This document shows, piece after piece, positions 36,267-48,455 of a DNA stretch of 64,000 nt. Source of the DNA: Catonia carolina (taxonomy: Eukaryota > Arthropoda > Insecta > Hemiptera > Achilidae); assembly GCA_035578175.1 (NCBI GenBank), contig JAQMRL010000022.1, forward strand, positions 2,790,001-2,854,000. Direction: 5' to 3'. A model generated the notes under the pieces. It had not been told where the DNA came from. It did no database searches and worked only from the letters and a program-made list of their open reading frames with translations. The stretch's first letter is position 1, and every line of letters starts with the position of its first letter. Both the position numbers and the translations under genes were made by a program.

Positions 36267-36416
36267 CTGCATATTGCAGATGCGATATCTCACAGCTTGG
36301 CCTTTGCACCCAGCAATTGCATTACATCTTCTTAATTGGTAAGCAGCACCACCGTCGCACGTTCTGGAGCACGGACTCCATTCAGACCAACTGGACCATA
36401 CCCCAGAACCATTATC
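36267..36416 (-). CDS. ADAMTS-like protein, exon encoding first thrombospondin type-1 repeat
   Basis: This 50-codon internal exon encodes a thrombospondin type-1 repeat of a secreted extracellular-matrix protein. The translation contains WSSWSEWSPCSRTCDGG, with the tryptophan ladder (WxxW, a C-mannosylation motif) and a CxxTCxxG O-fucosylation motif, followed by RRC, GCKG and RYRIC. Five of the six TSR cysteines are here; the sixth comes from the next exon. The acceptor is TTTATTCAG at 36417-36418 and the donor is CAG|GTCAGT at 36266, both phase 0. No start codon belongs to this exon; the ATG upstream of it lies in intron. ADAMTSL1/3-type proteins begin with just this TSR followed by the cysteine-rich module. 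Papilin or a true ADAMTS protease are less likely alternatives; no metalloprotease exon was seen. Confidence 0.88.
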
Positions 36417-37024
36417 CTGAATAAAAAAAGAAACAACATAATTATACCAGTCATTAAATCGTATCACTGAGCATCTATTAAACAGTTTTGTAAAGATAAA
36501 CGTAATAAGATATTTAATTCAATACACGTGGTAAAAATAAAAATATATATATATAACAGCAAAATTCCAGCTTAACAAAAGTATACTTTTTTCATAACAA
36601 ACTAAGAATTTATAAATCCGTTCGAGCCAGTACCATGAAATTAATATCCCTGCCTTAATTTTTTATGTAGTTTCTAAAAATGAGGTCGCCGAACCGATAA
36701 AGTCCTCATGAACAGCGATTTGATTTTCTTTTGGTCGTTTTTAAACACCAAGGCTCATCAGGGGAAAAACCGTATTGGTCAACAACTGAAAATGTTCATA
36801 TTTTTCAAAACGGTAAAATTTTATTCGAAAGAAAAACCTTTCTTAACTAGCTCCACTTTTTTATGGAGTCCACTAAGTGATTTAGCACGGCATCGGACCA
36901 GTAAATCTTCGAAAAACCGAGTAATAAAACAAACGTTTTATAACACTGTTATAAAAACCTTTTTCCAGCGAAACGTTATTTGGGCCATATCGCTTAGGAG
37001 ACACCGATAGAATTGAGAAAATAG
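36417..37024. other. no recognisable feature
   Basis: Sequence immediately upstream of the TSR exon acceptor. The 100-codon plus frame at 36708-37010 and its antisense 36882-37064 show no family. Confidence 0.55.
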
Positions 37025-37560
37025 AAATAAAAATACTTACGAAGTGCATGAACAAAAGGCACATGGTGGAAGGACAATGGCGGTTAATCCTAGATAAAGA
37101 AATCTACAAACTAATTCCCCACTAACAAATAACTTTAGAAAGTAAAGAATAATATCATTCCTAGGACACATACTCAGAGCCGAAAAGTCCAGACTTGTGA
37201 ACCGGGTGATCAACCATTTTTGGAATAAGGTGTCGAGCCCTAGGTGGTTGAAGGAGGTACAGCGGGATGTGGAGAAACTTGGAATCACTAAACAAGACCT
37301 GCTAACAATATCAGCTAAGTACAACCAACTAGTCAAAACTAATATGGTGACATTCGAACCAAAAACCAGAAGAGTGTACAACAGGGTGTTTACCGACGAA
37401 GCCCAGAAACAGAGATCGGAACGTTTTAAGAAAATGTAAGCCAAACGAAAGGAAACCACGCTTAGGAGAGCGCGCTTTTCAAAGAAACCCAACACTGGAA
37501 CAGACCTAAACTTGAACTAGAGTAATCCTATGAGGTTTCAAAAGTAAAAAAACAAAAAAA
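37025..37560 (+). mobile_element. LINE 3' remnant, family 2 copy b
   Basis: This copy keeps an open frame at 37197-37439. Before it comes FLGHILRAEKSRL, and inside it are VINHFWNK, PRWLKEVQRDVEKLGITK and EAQKQRSERFKKM. The sequence ends tcctatgaggtttcaaaagt plus an A-rich tail. Upstream, HMVEGQWRL may be part of the same element. It lies about 600 bp upstream of the TSR exon of the ADAMTS-like gene. Confidence 0.75.
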
Positions 37561-39270
37561 CAAACGTTTAGTTTTACTTTTAACGTTAATTGTAAATTTA
37601 GAAATAATAACAATAGTGCAAATCTGCTCCTGGAGAATTTAATTTCAAAAAAGGCTGGCCGAAATCAATCCAGTGGAGCTGAGACTAAACTCGTCTAAAA
37701 CACCTCACATATTTCTTTTATGCATTAGGCTACAGAAATAAATTCTTGTGTCAGCTAAATATCGTTAAACTGGATTCCATGGAATTATGTTTTAAAAAGT
37801 TTTTTAAATGGATTCATTCTTTGATAATTATTATTGAATCTTATAATACAAAACCTTAATAACTAAACAAAACAAAAAATCAGACAGGATAAAATCATAA
37901 ATAAGATAAAATAGCTACAATCAGACGATTAACAAACTTTCCATAGGTAACTTAAACTTAGTATACAAAGAAACCTGATGTAAGTAAAACGATTGATCTG
38001 CTTGCGCAAAAAAGTATCGTATTGTTAACAATATGAATAATAAATAACAGTCATCGACAAAATTAATGTACGTACTACACTGATGTATTAATACCAAAAT
38101 CAGCTATCAACAGATGTGTACAGACTACCACTGTATGTAAGCTAGAGAAGGAAATAATCCAGAAGGATATTATTTATAGATACTCTTGTACACTCGTATA
38201 CTCCGTTGTGAAGGCTAGTAGACTTACAACATAAATAATGCGGCAATCTTCTTCAAACTTAATGGATCCTGAATTATAATCAAGCTTGTTTTCTCACTTT
38301 GTGTCAACCATTCTCCCAGAGCTCATTCAACCTTTTGCCATCACTGGTTTTCACTTGTACGCCCACTCACATTTTCACATTTCCTACACTTTTATTTCTC
38401 ATCCGTTCTCAATTTTATTCAAATAATTTCAAATGTTTTTTAATTCTTAAATCGGTACTTCTAATTTTATCTCTTATATTCTGTAGTAAAAAATCACCGA
38501 AACTTTTCTACGTTGTTTGATCATATTATGATCCCATTCTAGTAGTTGTCATTTTAAACTTTCGCTTTCGTTCTGTCTTTATGTGTCTTATAAAAAACTT
38601 AAAAATAAGATATTTTATTTTACCAAATCAATAAATAAAAGACTCTCGCCGAAAGTGTTTTCGGGTCAATCGAAATAACTAAGTACTTCCAATGTGAATT
38701 CTTATTTATTAATAATTTGTGTGGAGTATAAAAACAAACTTTCATTACACAAAGAAGTTTTGAATTAATTACAAACACAACATTAATTAATTATTTTTAC
38801 TTCTTTTTCTTTATTAGCAGCGATATGAAACAGTTTTCTACGAAATTTTATTAAAATTTACAATAAAAACAATACTTACTCGTTCCATATCTCTACTTGA
38901 TAAAGTAAATGTTTGCGAACAATTTGTCTCTGTAGTCAAATTTTTCGTTCATTTGTATCTTATGATAAATATTGTACGTACAACTTGTATGAGTTCCCTC
39001 TGTACGTAAACTTTACACGTACCCTACATTTCTACTTGACGAAATTAATGTTTTACATATAAATTGTTGTCTCTATGTTCCATCCTTGAGTCAATGTTTT
39101 CCGTTATTTGCTATCTTGTGATAAATGTTACGTATCTAAATTTATCTGACTTTTCTCTGAAATTAACTCTTATGATTGAAATTTAAATAGCGCCTAAAAC
39201 ATTTATTTAACTCTACCAATTAATTTTTATATCCACATTGATATTAAATAATATTAAAAATTTACACTAA
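37561..39270. other. no recognisable feature
   Basis: AT-rich DNA up to Helitron-like element 2. The frame at 38299-38520 is Phe/Leu/Ser-rich and compositional. Confidence 0.6.
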
Positions 39271-39558
39271 TCTTTACTAATATTATAAAGACAAAGCGTG
39301 TTTTTGTGCAGGCTAATTTCCAAAACTACTAAACGGATTTTCATGAAATTTTGACAGCATAATATGTATTTATATTCACAGCAACATTTTATTTTAAAAT
39401 TTTCAAAACTGATAACCGTAAGGGTCTTATTAAAGATTTTCTTAAATTTGTATGGGTGTGTGTGTGTACATGTGAGTAGTCTACGTATTGCTGCTGAAGT
39501 AGATGAAGGGGTTTGAAGATGGTGAGAGACGTTTGCGGGGGAAATTATCGAAACTTCG

Positions 39559-39601
<43 letters not shown>

Positions 39602-39827
39602 TATGTACTACTGTTGAAGTACAGTACAGACATATAAATACTACGGAAAGACATTTGCAGGGAAATTTATCAACATGTTGTGTGTGTGTATGTGTGTCTG
39701 TGTGTGCATCACTTGGGGGTATACAGTTAACGACTAGAAGCTACACACAATTTCTGTTACATATTTATTTAAAAAAAATTTATTTATTATAAATGTTTCA
39801 CGTGCGAAGTCGCGCGGGGTATGCTAG
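39271..39827 (+). mobile_element. non-autonomous Helitron-like element 2, carrying microsatellites
   Basis: It starts TCTTTACTAATATTATAAAG after an A and ends ATGCTAG before a T. The terminal hairpin CGTGCG-aagt-CGCGCG has one wobble pair. It shares gcaggctaatttccaaaact, acggattttcatgaaatttt and gataaccgtaagggtc with element 1. The inner half contains (GT)n blocks and differs from element 1. Confidence 0.72.
39561..39604. repeat. (GT)n microsatellite
   Basis: About 20 GT units are followed by GTAT variants, inside Helitron-like element 2. A second, shorter GT block lies at about 39679-39706. Confidence 0.95.
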
Positions 39828-40009
39828 TATTTTATAAATAATTTTATAGTTTTACTTATTTTCGATCTGATGTACCTATGAAAGTATATATTGTTTAGTA
39901 TTCCGTTAACTAAAGCTTTGGTTTTGTAATTGCAAACTAAGAGAACGGAAGTTTGTAAATGTATTTTTTGTGAGCAAAATATAATTTAAATCTTATAAAA
40001 ATAAATTCC

Positions 40010-40355
40010 TCTAGAATGTCCAAAAAAATCATCGAATACTTTTTAAGTAAAAAGAACTAAACGCTATGGTCTCGCGAAATTAAAGAAGACCTAGGAAATT
40101 GCAGATCTCACTTGAAGAGTTAAAAAACCAAGAAAAAAATTATCATAAACTAAAAAACACGAGACTCCAGCAAAAGAAACCAACCAATCGTCCAAAAGCG
40201 ATATATTCTGAAAAAGAAAGGAAAATAAGATCTAACGCAATGAAAAATGATTGGGAAAATCAAGAAAATGGATAAGATTCATAAGACGAAATTAAAGATT
40301 TTTCAAATTAAAGAACTTATATATAGTCCTACGAGGCTTTAAAATAGAAAAAAGA
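40010..40355 (+). mobile_element. LINE 3' remnant, family 2 copy c
   Basis: Decayed frames give TRLQQKKPTNRPKAIYSEKE and RSNAMKNDWENQ, comparable with the PKTRRVYNRVFTDEAQKQRS segment at 37.3 kb. It ends tcctacgaggctttaaaatag plus A-rich sequence, the same terminus as the other two copies. Confidence 0.6.
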
Positions 40356-42634
40356 TAAATTTTCAAACTTTTTATGAAGAATTACATTATGAATTTAATC
40401 ATTAATAAGCACTGTTATAAAAGCCAACAGAAAATTCAAAGAAACAGTAACATAAATAAGAAAATACTGAAACAAAAATAAAACAAAAATATAACGCTAA
40501 AAGATAGGTGAAAGAGTATTAAAGAGAATAATAAAAACAAGTAAACAGGGATATGGTAGCAAATAAAAGGTGTATTACAATAGTAGTAAAATACAAAGCA
40601 CATCTGGCTTTAACAGAGATGAAAATACTAATCTGTGGGATAAGAAAGTTATAGGTCGTTTCGGGAGACTAACCAGTATATCTGTGCGCTTGGTTACAGA
40701 AGCTTCTGTTTCGCCGGCGCATGCTTTAGGTGGTTAAATAATTGAAGTGCAACCTCATTGTTATTTGGCTGTGTGTGTAAAAGCAGTCCTAATTCCGAGA
40801 GGAATCTGGCTGGTGCTACCTTAGCGAACCTTTATTTATGCAAATTCCCGCTTTGTTCAAATGAATGGCCTCTGTTTTCAGATATAGCCCTGGATGAGGG
40901 TCTACTGCATTCTAAATTTTTTAACGGAGAATTCTTTTGATAACGGACAATAACTGAAAAAAGAAATAGAATTGTTTTGGCCATGTATTTTGTTAATTGA
41001 TTCAATTAAAATTATTTATTCACTTTCGTCTTTAGCCTCGGTCTATTTTAGTTACAAAAAGAATCTTCAGGCGAAGTTAAAATAATTAATTTTTAATGAG
41101 CTTCTAATTAACGCGGTTAGCTGTTTACTAAATATCGAGCTATTAAAAAATTATTGAAAGAAATTGACTTCTTAACTAAAATATTTGTAAAGTAGTTTTC
41201 GAAAGAGATTTTCTGAAAAAAAAACTGTTTTACGGAAAACCATTAAAATTGAATGTCTTAGATTAAAAGCTCAGTTAGGCTACACCTATTTTTAAAATAG
41301 CTGTTGAATGAATTTGAGAACACAGGTTAAGCTGGAAACTGATAAAGAGAACAAATCAGTGCAAGCTCTGTAGAAAACATTTCTCATAGGAAGAAACTGA
41401 AAAGCAGAATGTTTTAAGCTAGTTCTCACAAAATCACTAAAATAAATTCTTCTTAAAAACTAGAGTACAATTTTTTCTAAATATTAACACATGCAGAAAA
41501 TATTTTATAGTATATCTAATTAGAGTAGTTTCACATGATAAAAAATTGTATCTTTGTTTTTCTGGTATTTTGTTTCTTTTACTTACTGCTACATTATAAT
41601 CTACTCATTTCTTTGAATAATAAGTAGGCTAACTAAGGAGATAAAAATGAAAAACCAAAGTAGGTCATCGATCTTATACTTCTGTGATATTTAAAAAAAA
41701 TAAAATACAAAAGAATATTACAGTAAAATTGTATTAAAGTATGTGTAAGGAAAGTCAATAAAACACAATTCTGAGAAAAAATGGTTGTAATCAAATTTTT
41801 TCACAAATCTTTGCTAAGGATTTTTAATCATTAAAAATAATTTAGTGCACCAAGGACTAATTTTCCAGATAAAAAATTTAGGAGTAGTTAATTTAAAGAC
41901 CTGCAAAGCCTAAAGGAACCACCAACGTCTTATTAACATTATTACTGTATTTTAAAGTAATGCGATTTGGAATTAATGTAAAAATGGAACTTCATATTTC
42001 AAACCATAGTTTCCTAGTAACAATTTGTAAAGTAGCCATAGTATGTCTCCAAATTTAGAGAAGAACTTTGCGAACATCAAAGAAAGGAAATTTACAGGTA
42101 AATGTATAAATACTTAAATCATTTATACATGTACTTAATTCCTTAATAATTAAATGAAAAATAATTCTTTGATGAGATTTGAGATTTGATAATATTTACT
42201 ACTTTATTATTACAGCCTGTGATAATGTTTAGTTTGTTAATAAAACAAATTATTGTAGTTCAAATGAATAGGATTGTAGAGTATAAAAATATAAATATAT
42301 TTTATCAATAAGGAAGATAAAAGTTGGAATTACCACGTACAAGTTATTTGTAAACCAATACTATACTGCGGAGGTTCTACTTCGTGACCTCGTATCTAAA
42401 ATATATCATTCCGTTGCTACTAACTGAATTATTTAGTAATGTAATCAAATATTTACAAAAAAAATCATATCAAGTGCTTGTCCGTTAAATGTTATTATTT
42501 GCGTGGATTTGTTGCAAAAGATAATTTTTCATTATTGTTCTTTTAAAAATTTTAGTTTAAAATAATATAGAGAGATGATAATAACGTACCAAAAATTATT
42601 AGCACTAAACATATGGAAGAAATATTCACCCTTA
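40356..42634. other. no assigned feature
   Basis: AT-rich, with a more balanced patch at about 40600-40940 that contains a 60-codon frame (MLFGCVCKSSPNSERNLAGA...). That patch could be an unrecognised repeat. The rest is featureless. Confidence 0.5.
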
Positions 42635-42800
42635 GACCGCTTCCGTGGCGTAGTGGTTAGAACGGTAGCATACAAAGTGTAAGATTTCGGTTTTGATTAT
42701 CTCCCAGGGTCTGGAAATCATTACAAGTAAAATCTCCCCATTCCAGTGTCATAATTCACTGTAGTCGATAATGGTCAAGCAGTTATGTTTATAAAAAACA
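42635..42800 (+). repeat. tRNA-derived SINE family C, copy 3
   Basis: The head gaccgcttccgtggcgtagt, the agggtctggaaatcattaca junction, and the body tcactgtagtcgataatggtc match copies 1 and 5. The B box is eroded (GGTTTTGATTATC). Confidence 0.72.
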
Positions 42801-43445
42801 CATTTAAAGAAGAATGTATCCAACAGTCACCACCCAACACCGCCTTATGTCAGGTAGAAGATGTGAACAACTGGAGAATTCATTTAGATGACTTAAAGGG
42901 GAAAACTTGCTTGGAAGAAGCGTAAACAGCCGTGAATAAAATCTCAAATGTACTGGTTAAATAAAAAAGATGCAAGTCTTCCATGTTTAACAAATAACTA
43001 ATAGGTATACAAAAAGCGTAAATGCACCCTATATTGACGTTCATGACTGAGTTAAGGGGATTAATACTTTATCTGATATTGCTGTGATCTCTTGGACTGT
43101 TACAAATTTTCTTAGATACTCTTCCAATAATCATTGCGTGTGTCACTGATGAGACTAAATCGTAACGATTGAGCAATCATACCGAAATTTTTGATAAGGT
43201 CAAGTGAAAGAAACTAAAATATGTTTTGTGTAAATTAAGGCATCCGTACGTGGTATGATACTTTTCATCTACCAGGATAAAGATGAAGATTCGAGAAAGC
43301 CACTTTACCACGGATAAACTTCTTGGCTAAGGAATTTTAAGAAAATTGCAGTTCAACATAATAAATATTAATCTGTCTTGTACAACTGTTGACGAGAATC
43401 AAGAACAGAAGAGTAATTTTTGAGAAAGAGGAGTAGCAGAAGATT
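42801..43445. other. no recognisable feature
   Basis: Spacer between two SINEs; frames are short and broken. Confidence 0.6.
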
Positions 43446-43583
43446 GTTTTTACGTCCGACTGTTATGTACATTAATACATTAAGGGTACATTGCACAAGG
43501 TGTAGGGTGATCGATGATAAATTGCCAAACCTGACTAGGAATCAAACCCAGGATATATGGCACAGAAGCCACTTCAAACGCTT
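43446..43583 (-). repeat. tRNA-derived SINE family B, copy 3 (degenerate)
   Basis: On the minus strand, GTGGCTTCTGTGCCA (anticodon arm), GGGTTTGATTCCTAG (B box) and acagtcggacgta near the tail match family B. The A box is eroded. The small frame at 43420-43605 is its antisense shadow. Confidence 0.65.
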
Positions 43584-45805
43584 TTTATTTCAGATAAATT
43601 TTTAAAATTACCATTTCAACAAAATTAAATTTCAACCGTTTTCACAGCTCCAGTTAACGAAGTTGCATTGTCAGACATAATCTGATTCAAGTTTAAGAAG
43701 TAGTTCCGAAACACTTACTTAGAGTTTTAAAGTGACTATTAGTAGTTTTAACTAAGTATTAAAAAGAAAACCCGTAGAATTAAACCAACTGAAGAACCTT
43801 GTATTCATTTTTTAATTGTATTTAAAAGGAATAATCATTTGAAGAAACTGAGTGTAGAATAATGCATTACGAGTTACAGAAGATGTGGATTAAATGAGCA
43901 AAGTAAGAAAGAAAATCGTACGGGAAAATCCCAGGAGGTATAATGTACGAGAAAAGTCTAGAACTTTTGGAAAGGGCACTGAATGAGTAATGCCACTGTT
44001 CTGCCGCCGGGGACAGGGATTCGGTCACATAATTAGCTCTGCGCGATGTATGTCTCTTGCATAAAACATGTCTCTCGTTTAACATCTTAATTCCGAGAAA
44101 CTGTAGAAAAGGAAGTTACTTTTTACATCCTTATTTTATTTTCTTCTTCTTAGTCAAATCTTTTTTCGCAAAATAAATACTTTTAAAAAAAATTCAAACT
44201 TGATTACGAGTATTCTAAAGTACAGCCTATTATGAACAAATAACAAATAAAAAAATATTGTGTGAAGCACTCATACGACTTTTTTTTCAATGTAAGTAAC
44301 GAACAATGTAATCTATGTTTAATCATGAACAAACAATATAAAATGAAAAACATAACCTAATTTTAATATGAGTGAATGACGCAAAATGAAAATCAACCTC
44401 AGTAGGATTTAAAAATTAAAAATATTAACTAATTTGATGCTTATTAGGTTCTGTAGAAAAATAGTCTTGAAATAAAAGTTGTAGGTTTTTTCTATAACTT
44501 TAGTTAGGCTGTTTATAGTCGTAAAATGAATCGACACGATAGGATATATTTTTATCTGCCTACTAACGCCTTGAATTCAAGCGGAGTTGGTAAAGCTAAT
44601 TGCATAACCTCTGCCGTCAACAGAATTATGTTGAATACGGACTGCTCTTAGGACACAAACTGACTAATACAATGATTAAGTTTATTTTCGATTTCAGCGG
44701 ATCCTATTTTACTTCAACCATGCATTTACTTTTTAAGTTAAGAAAACCATATTCGGATTAGTGGGAGATCAAACCCGAGACCTTATCTTTAGTACGCACG
44801 CTAAATAATACTCATGAGCCAAAGAAGCGTTTATATTTTGGAGTTAATATTATCCTAAAATACAGGCACGTCAAATTTAATATTTATTAGCATCATCATA
44901 GGCCAATTCTGATTCCCGTAGACGTAAAACGAGCAAACATTAAGTGAACAAAAAAATCATTATCAAACTCGCTTCAAAACCAGCCAGCCTTCCATTGAAG
45001 CAATTTCATTTTACTTTTTTAATGGACCATAAAAAACAGCTGTGCCAGTCGATGACGTTCTGAAATAATTTTTATTCATGATTGACAATAGGCCTATTGT
45101 ACTTTCTGATTGAAATTTATTTATATTTGATGTGTGTACAATAAAATATGACAAGTTAGTTTATTTAAAATGTCATTTCAAGTACCTAAACGAAAAAATA
45201 AAATATTAATTATCTTTCAGGAATAAAATTTGGAAAAGTTTTTTGCTGTATATGAACTCTGCGTACGCTATAAAAAAGTTAATTTATTGATAAATGAACA
45301 TTTAGAATGAATTTGTAAAGGATCACTTAAGCCAAATTCTTAGAGAAAACTTGTGGTTTTCTGGTGTTCAGTTTTCCTATTAGTAGCTCTGCTATCTTGA
45401 AGATCATGTCTCATTTTTTTATTAAATTAAAATTATTATTATTATTATTATTTATATTTTAATGGTATTTATCATTTATATTCAATGCTTTCAACAAAAA
45501 CTGTTCAACGGAATTCTTGTACCCTTTTTAGATTTTATAATAGTATTTTTCATAGTAGTTATTAGTATTTATAAATTTTTTTAAATTATTTTTTTGTTTA
45601 CTCCTATGCGTGGACAGAACTCTTCGTGAATAAGAGTTTTTTTGCGTATAAGTATATTTAGTTAAAAATATTGTTATTGCTTAGTGTAGTGATAAATTAT
45701 ATTATGTTTAACTAAATAAAATAAATAAACGAATAAATAAATAAAAAATTTAAATAACATCAATATTTGAACTTATCAAAGAGTGGTACAGAAATTATTT
45801 TATTA
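43584..45805. other. no assigned feature
   Basis: AT-rich DNA. A minus-strand string near 44755-44830 (GGTCTCGGGTTTGATCTCCC) looks like a decayed tRNA-type B box, perhaps from a SINE. The frame at 43867-44085 is unrecognised. Confidence 0.5.
45431..45453. repeat. (ATT)n microsatellite
   Basis: About seven ATT units in AT-rich DNA. Confidence 0.9.
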
Positions 45806-46002
45806 TATCCTTCGCTTCTTACCTACAGAATGTTTTTCCACCGTTAAATCTTGTGGTAACACTGGAAGAAGAAAATGATATTGACAAATATCTAGAAACT
45901 CCTTTCGAAATGTCACCACGAATCGACAATACTAGTGATGTATACAATTTCCAATCGGAAATGAAAAAGATGAAAAATAAAAAAATACTTCTAAATCGTT
46001 AA
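45806..46002 (+). mobile_element. jockey-like LINE fragment upstream of the RT core
   Basis: This frame has no early Met. It reads SFASYLQNVFPP, then EEENDIDKYLETPFEMSP and EMKKMKNKK, and stops at 46000. The arrangement matches the linker just before the RT core of jockey-type ORF2 (FA-x-YL-x-x-VF, followed by K-x-LKNKK-A-PG). The following PG-x-D segment is lost. It is an isolated, truncated remnant. Confidence 0.65.
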
Positions 46003-46641
46003 TTTTCATTTTTAAATCTATTAATTGAGTAATTAAGATTATTGAATTATTAGGATTAAAGAAATTTTATCAAGAAAAGGATTTTTAAGCGGGACATAAT
46101 TTATAAATTTTCTTAATTATGTTAAGTTTATTGCTGGCTTCTTATGGTTGAATATTTCGGTTAGTGTAAAGAAGAGATATTTGAAATATATAACTTAATG
46201 TTAGAAGATAATGGTAGATGGGTAGGTGAAGGAAGACGTAAAATAGAAAAGGAAGGAAGGATGCGAATGACGAGGGGAATTAATGAGGTTAAAGTGGTAC
46301 TGCTTAACGCTAACTGTACAGCCTACCCGTCCTTCTGATGCCGGGTTTTCTCGGGAACCACCACTTACCGTTTTCATCCACCAACTACCTTCTTTGTATT
46401 GTACACAGTAGTTATACGCTCTATACAATACAGGGTAATGGAAACTGTCTGTCAGACAATTCATTGGAAACATTTACGGCACGCCTTTACAACATTTTAC
46501 TTTCTACTAAATGAAACTCTAGTTAGACTATCATAACAAAAACGGAAGGAAACGATGCACATTTACAGTACAAATTAAAAACAACTATTATAGGCTGAGT
46601 AAGTAACTAAAGTAATTTGTTTACTATTCTTTTCTAATTAT
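46003..46641. other. no assigned feature
   Basis: Contains a 90-codon minus frame (46201-46473) with KTVSGGSRENPASEGRVG, of more balanced composition than its surroundings but without a recognised family; a repeat fragment is possible. Confidence 0.45.
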
Positions 46642-46968
46642 AATTTTTTTTTATAATCTAACGAGTGTACGTTGCAATCTGTTCAATTCAGAACAATAAG
46701 CAACCCCATGACCCAATGAGATGAGGATAATGTGTATGACGTGTAAATGAGGTGTAGTCTTGTACAAACCCAGGCCGACCATTCATGAGAGAGTATGGTT
46801 AATTAAACCCCAACTATCAAAGTACACCGGTAACCTTTGTCTAGTATTCAAATCCGTATAAAAGTAACTACCTTTACTAGGATTTGAACCAGGAACCTTC
46901 ATCTCCGAAAATCAGCTGTTAAACAGCTGACTCGCGGCGACGACTTTACCTCTAGACCAACCCCCTGG
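46642..46968 (-). repeat. tRNA-derived SINE family A, copy 3
   Basis: In minus orientation it has the GGTCTAGAGGTAAAG A-box region, GGTTCAAATCC B box, the same 250-bp body and an A-rich tail (T run near 46641-46652 on the plus strand). It lies next to the family 3 LINE 3' end. Confidence 0.85.
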
Positions 46969-47034
46969 TTGGTCTAATGTTGATAATTTTCTAATGTTGA
47001 TTTTATTGTGAGTTAATTTTAATGATTTTTTTGT

Positions 47035-48270
47035 CACCAGTCTCTCGACTGGTTTGATGCAGTTCTCCAAGCTGTTCTATTTTGCGTAAGTCGTTTTATA
47101 TCTACATACCTGTAACACCCTACATCTTTTGTAATTTGCTTTATAAACTCTCCCCCTAATATTCACTCCCTTAATATTACCCTCCATTTTTGATAGACCA
47201 ATACCTGATTGTCTTAAGATATGCCCCACTAGCCTATCATTTCTTCTGGTAAGATGCTTCCATATACTTATTTTTTCATCAACTCGCCTCTTCTTCTTCA
47301 TGTAGCATCTCCATTACGAAGGTGTGCTAGCATCAACTCGCCTAAGAACCTCTAAATTACTTATCTTGTCCACCCACCTAATCTTTAAAATTTTCCTATA
47401 ACACCACATTTCAAAAGCTTCTATCCTCTTCCTTTCTATAGCTCCTATCACCCATGTTTCACTCCCGTATAATACTACACTCCAAACATAGTGTTTTAAG
47501 AAATTTTTTCTAATCTGTAAATCAATATTTGTAGTCAGTAAGCTTTTTTTCATTTCAAAGGCTTTTCTAGCTTGAGCAATTCTACTTTTATATCACTTGT
47601 ACTTCTACCATCCTTTGTTATTTTACTCCCTATATAGCAGAATTTCCTAACTTCCTGTATATTTTCGTTGCCTGCTTTTAAATTTCCCATCTCTTCTAAA
47701 CCACTCTTGCTGCTGCACAACACTTTCGTTTTGTTCTAATTAATTTTCATGAAGTAATCCTTTCTCACGATCTCATCCTTTTCATTTAAGATATCCTCTA
47801 GTTCTTTCTTTGTCTCGGCTAATACTACTATATCATCGGCGAATCTCAGCATTTTTATTGTTTCTCCTTGACTTTTTATTTCTGCTTCAAATTTTCCCTT
47901 CACTTCATTTTGGCCTCTTCTTTATATACAAGTTACAAAGTAGTGGTGGCAATGAACATCCTTGTCGTACATCTTTTCTTACAGCAGCCTCTTTTTCGTA
48001 CCCCTCAATTCTCAAAACAGCCGTTTGATTCTTATACAGACCGTAGATAACTTTCCTTTCTTTGTATTTAATTCCTAGCCTTTTCAAAGTTTTAAACATT
48101 TTACTCCAGTCCAGATTGTCAAATGCTTTCTCTAAATCTACGAATGCCATATAAGTAGTTTTTTATCCTTTTCTCAATAATCAATATCAGAGCCAATGTT
48201 GCATCTCGAGTTCCCATTCTCCTTCTAAATTCAAATTTCAGTGATAGAAAATAATTTAAAAACTTTTAGC
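47035..48270 (-). mobile_element. frameshifted LINE RT, family 3
   Basis: Successive minus-strand frames give FRRRMGTRDATLALILIIEK, FVDLEKAFDNLDW (motif A), VRQGCSLPPLL (motif B), MLRFADDIVVLAETKKELED (motif C, catalytic DD), SVVLYGSETW and KHLTRRNDRLVGHILRQSG. All the core RT blocks are therefore present, but several frameshifts split them. It is 5'-truncated near 48270. The 3' UTR includes the GCATCAAACCAGTCGAGAG stretch near 47041-47063. It is an inactive relic. Confidence 0.88.
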
Positions 48271-48392
48271 TAACACCGAGTCATGGTATGCTACTATGAA
48301 ATTGTTACTATAAAATTAATATTGGTATGATGAAAATAACTTTCGTACCAATTCAATTATGTTGTTCAAAATATGAATATAGTGAGTAAAAA

Positions 48393-48455
48393 AAATGTTT
48401 AAAAGTGTAATAGTTAGGTAACTGAAAATAACTAAGCCTGCAGATTTAGTGTGTT
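48393..48455 (+). repeat. short repeat found near both foldback copies
   Basis: The string taaaagtgtaatagttaggt, followed by aactgaaaataactaagcct and gcagattta, recurs as a diverged copy at 61112-61166. Both lie a few hundred bases upstream of a foldback-family sequence. Confidence 0.6.

Noticed and set aside
10043..36416. ADAMTS protease or papilin as the identity of the host gene
   Set aside because: No metalloprotease or disintegrin exon is visible, the TSR directly precedes the module as in ADAMTSL proteins, and NDVPYDG plus SLDMCIEAKCQ fit ADAMTSL1/3 better than papilin. Exons outside the window could still change this.
37037..37495. 152-codon minus-strand frame
   Set aside because: It is the antisense of the LINE family 2 remnant, whose plus strand carries the recognisable FLGHILRAE and QKQRSERFKKM blocks.
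40758..40940. 60-codon frame of balanced composition
   Set aside because: No family recognised, no splice context and no repeat partner in the window; too short to call a gene.
46201..46473. 90-codon minus frame with SGGSRENPASEGRVG
   Set aside because: Looks less AT-driven than its neighbours but I recognise no family and see no exon signals; left as unassigned.
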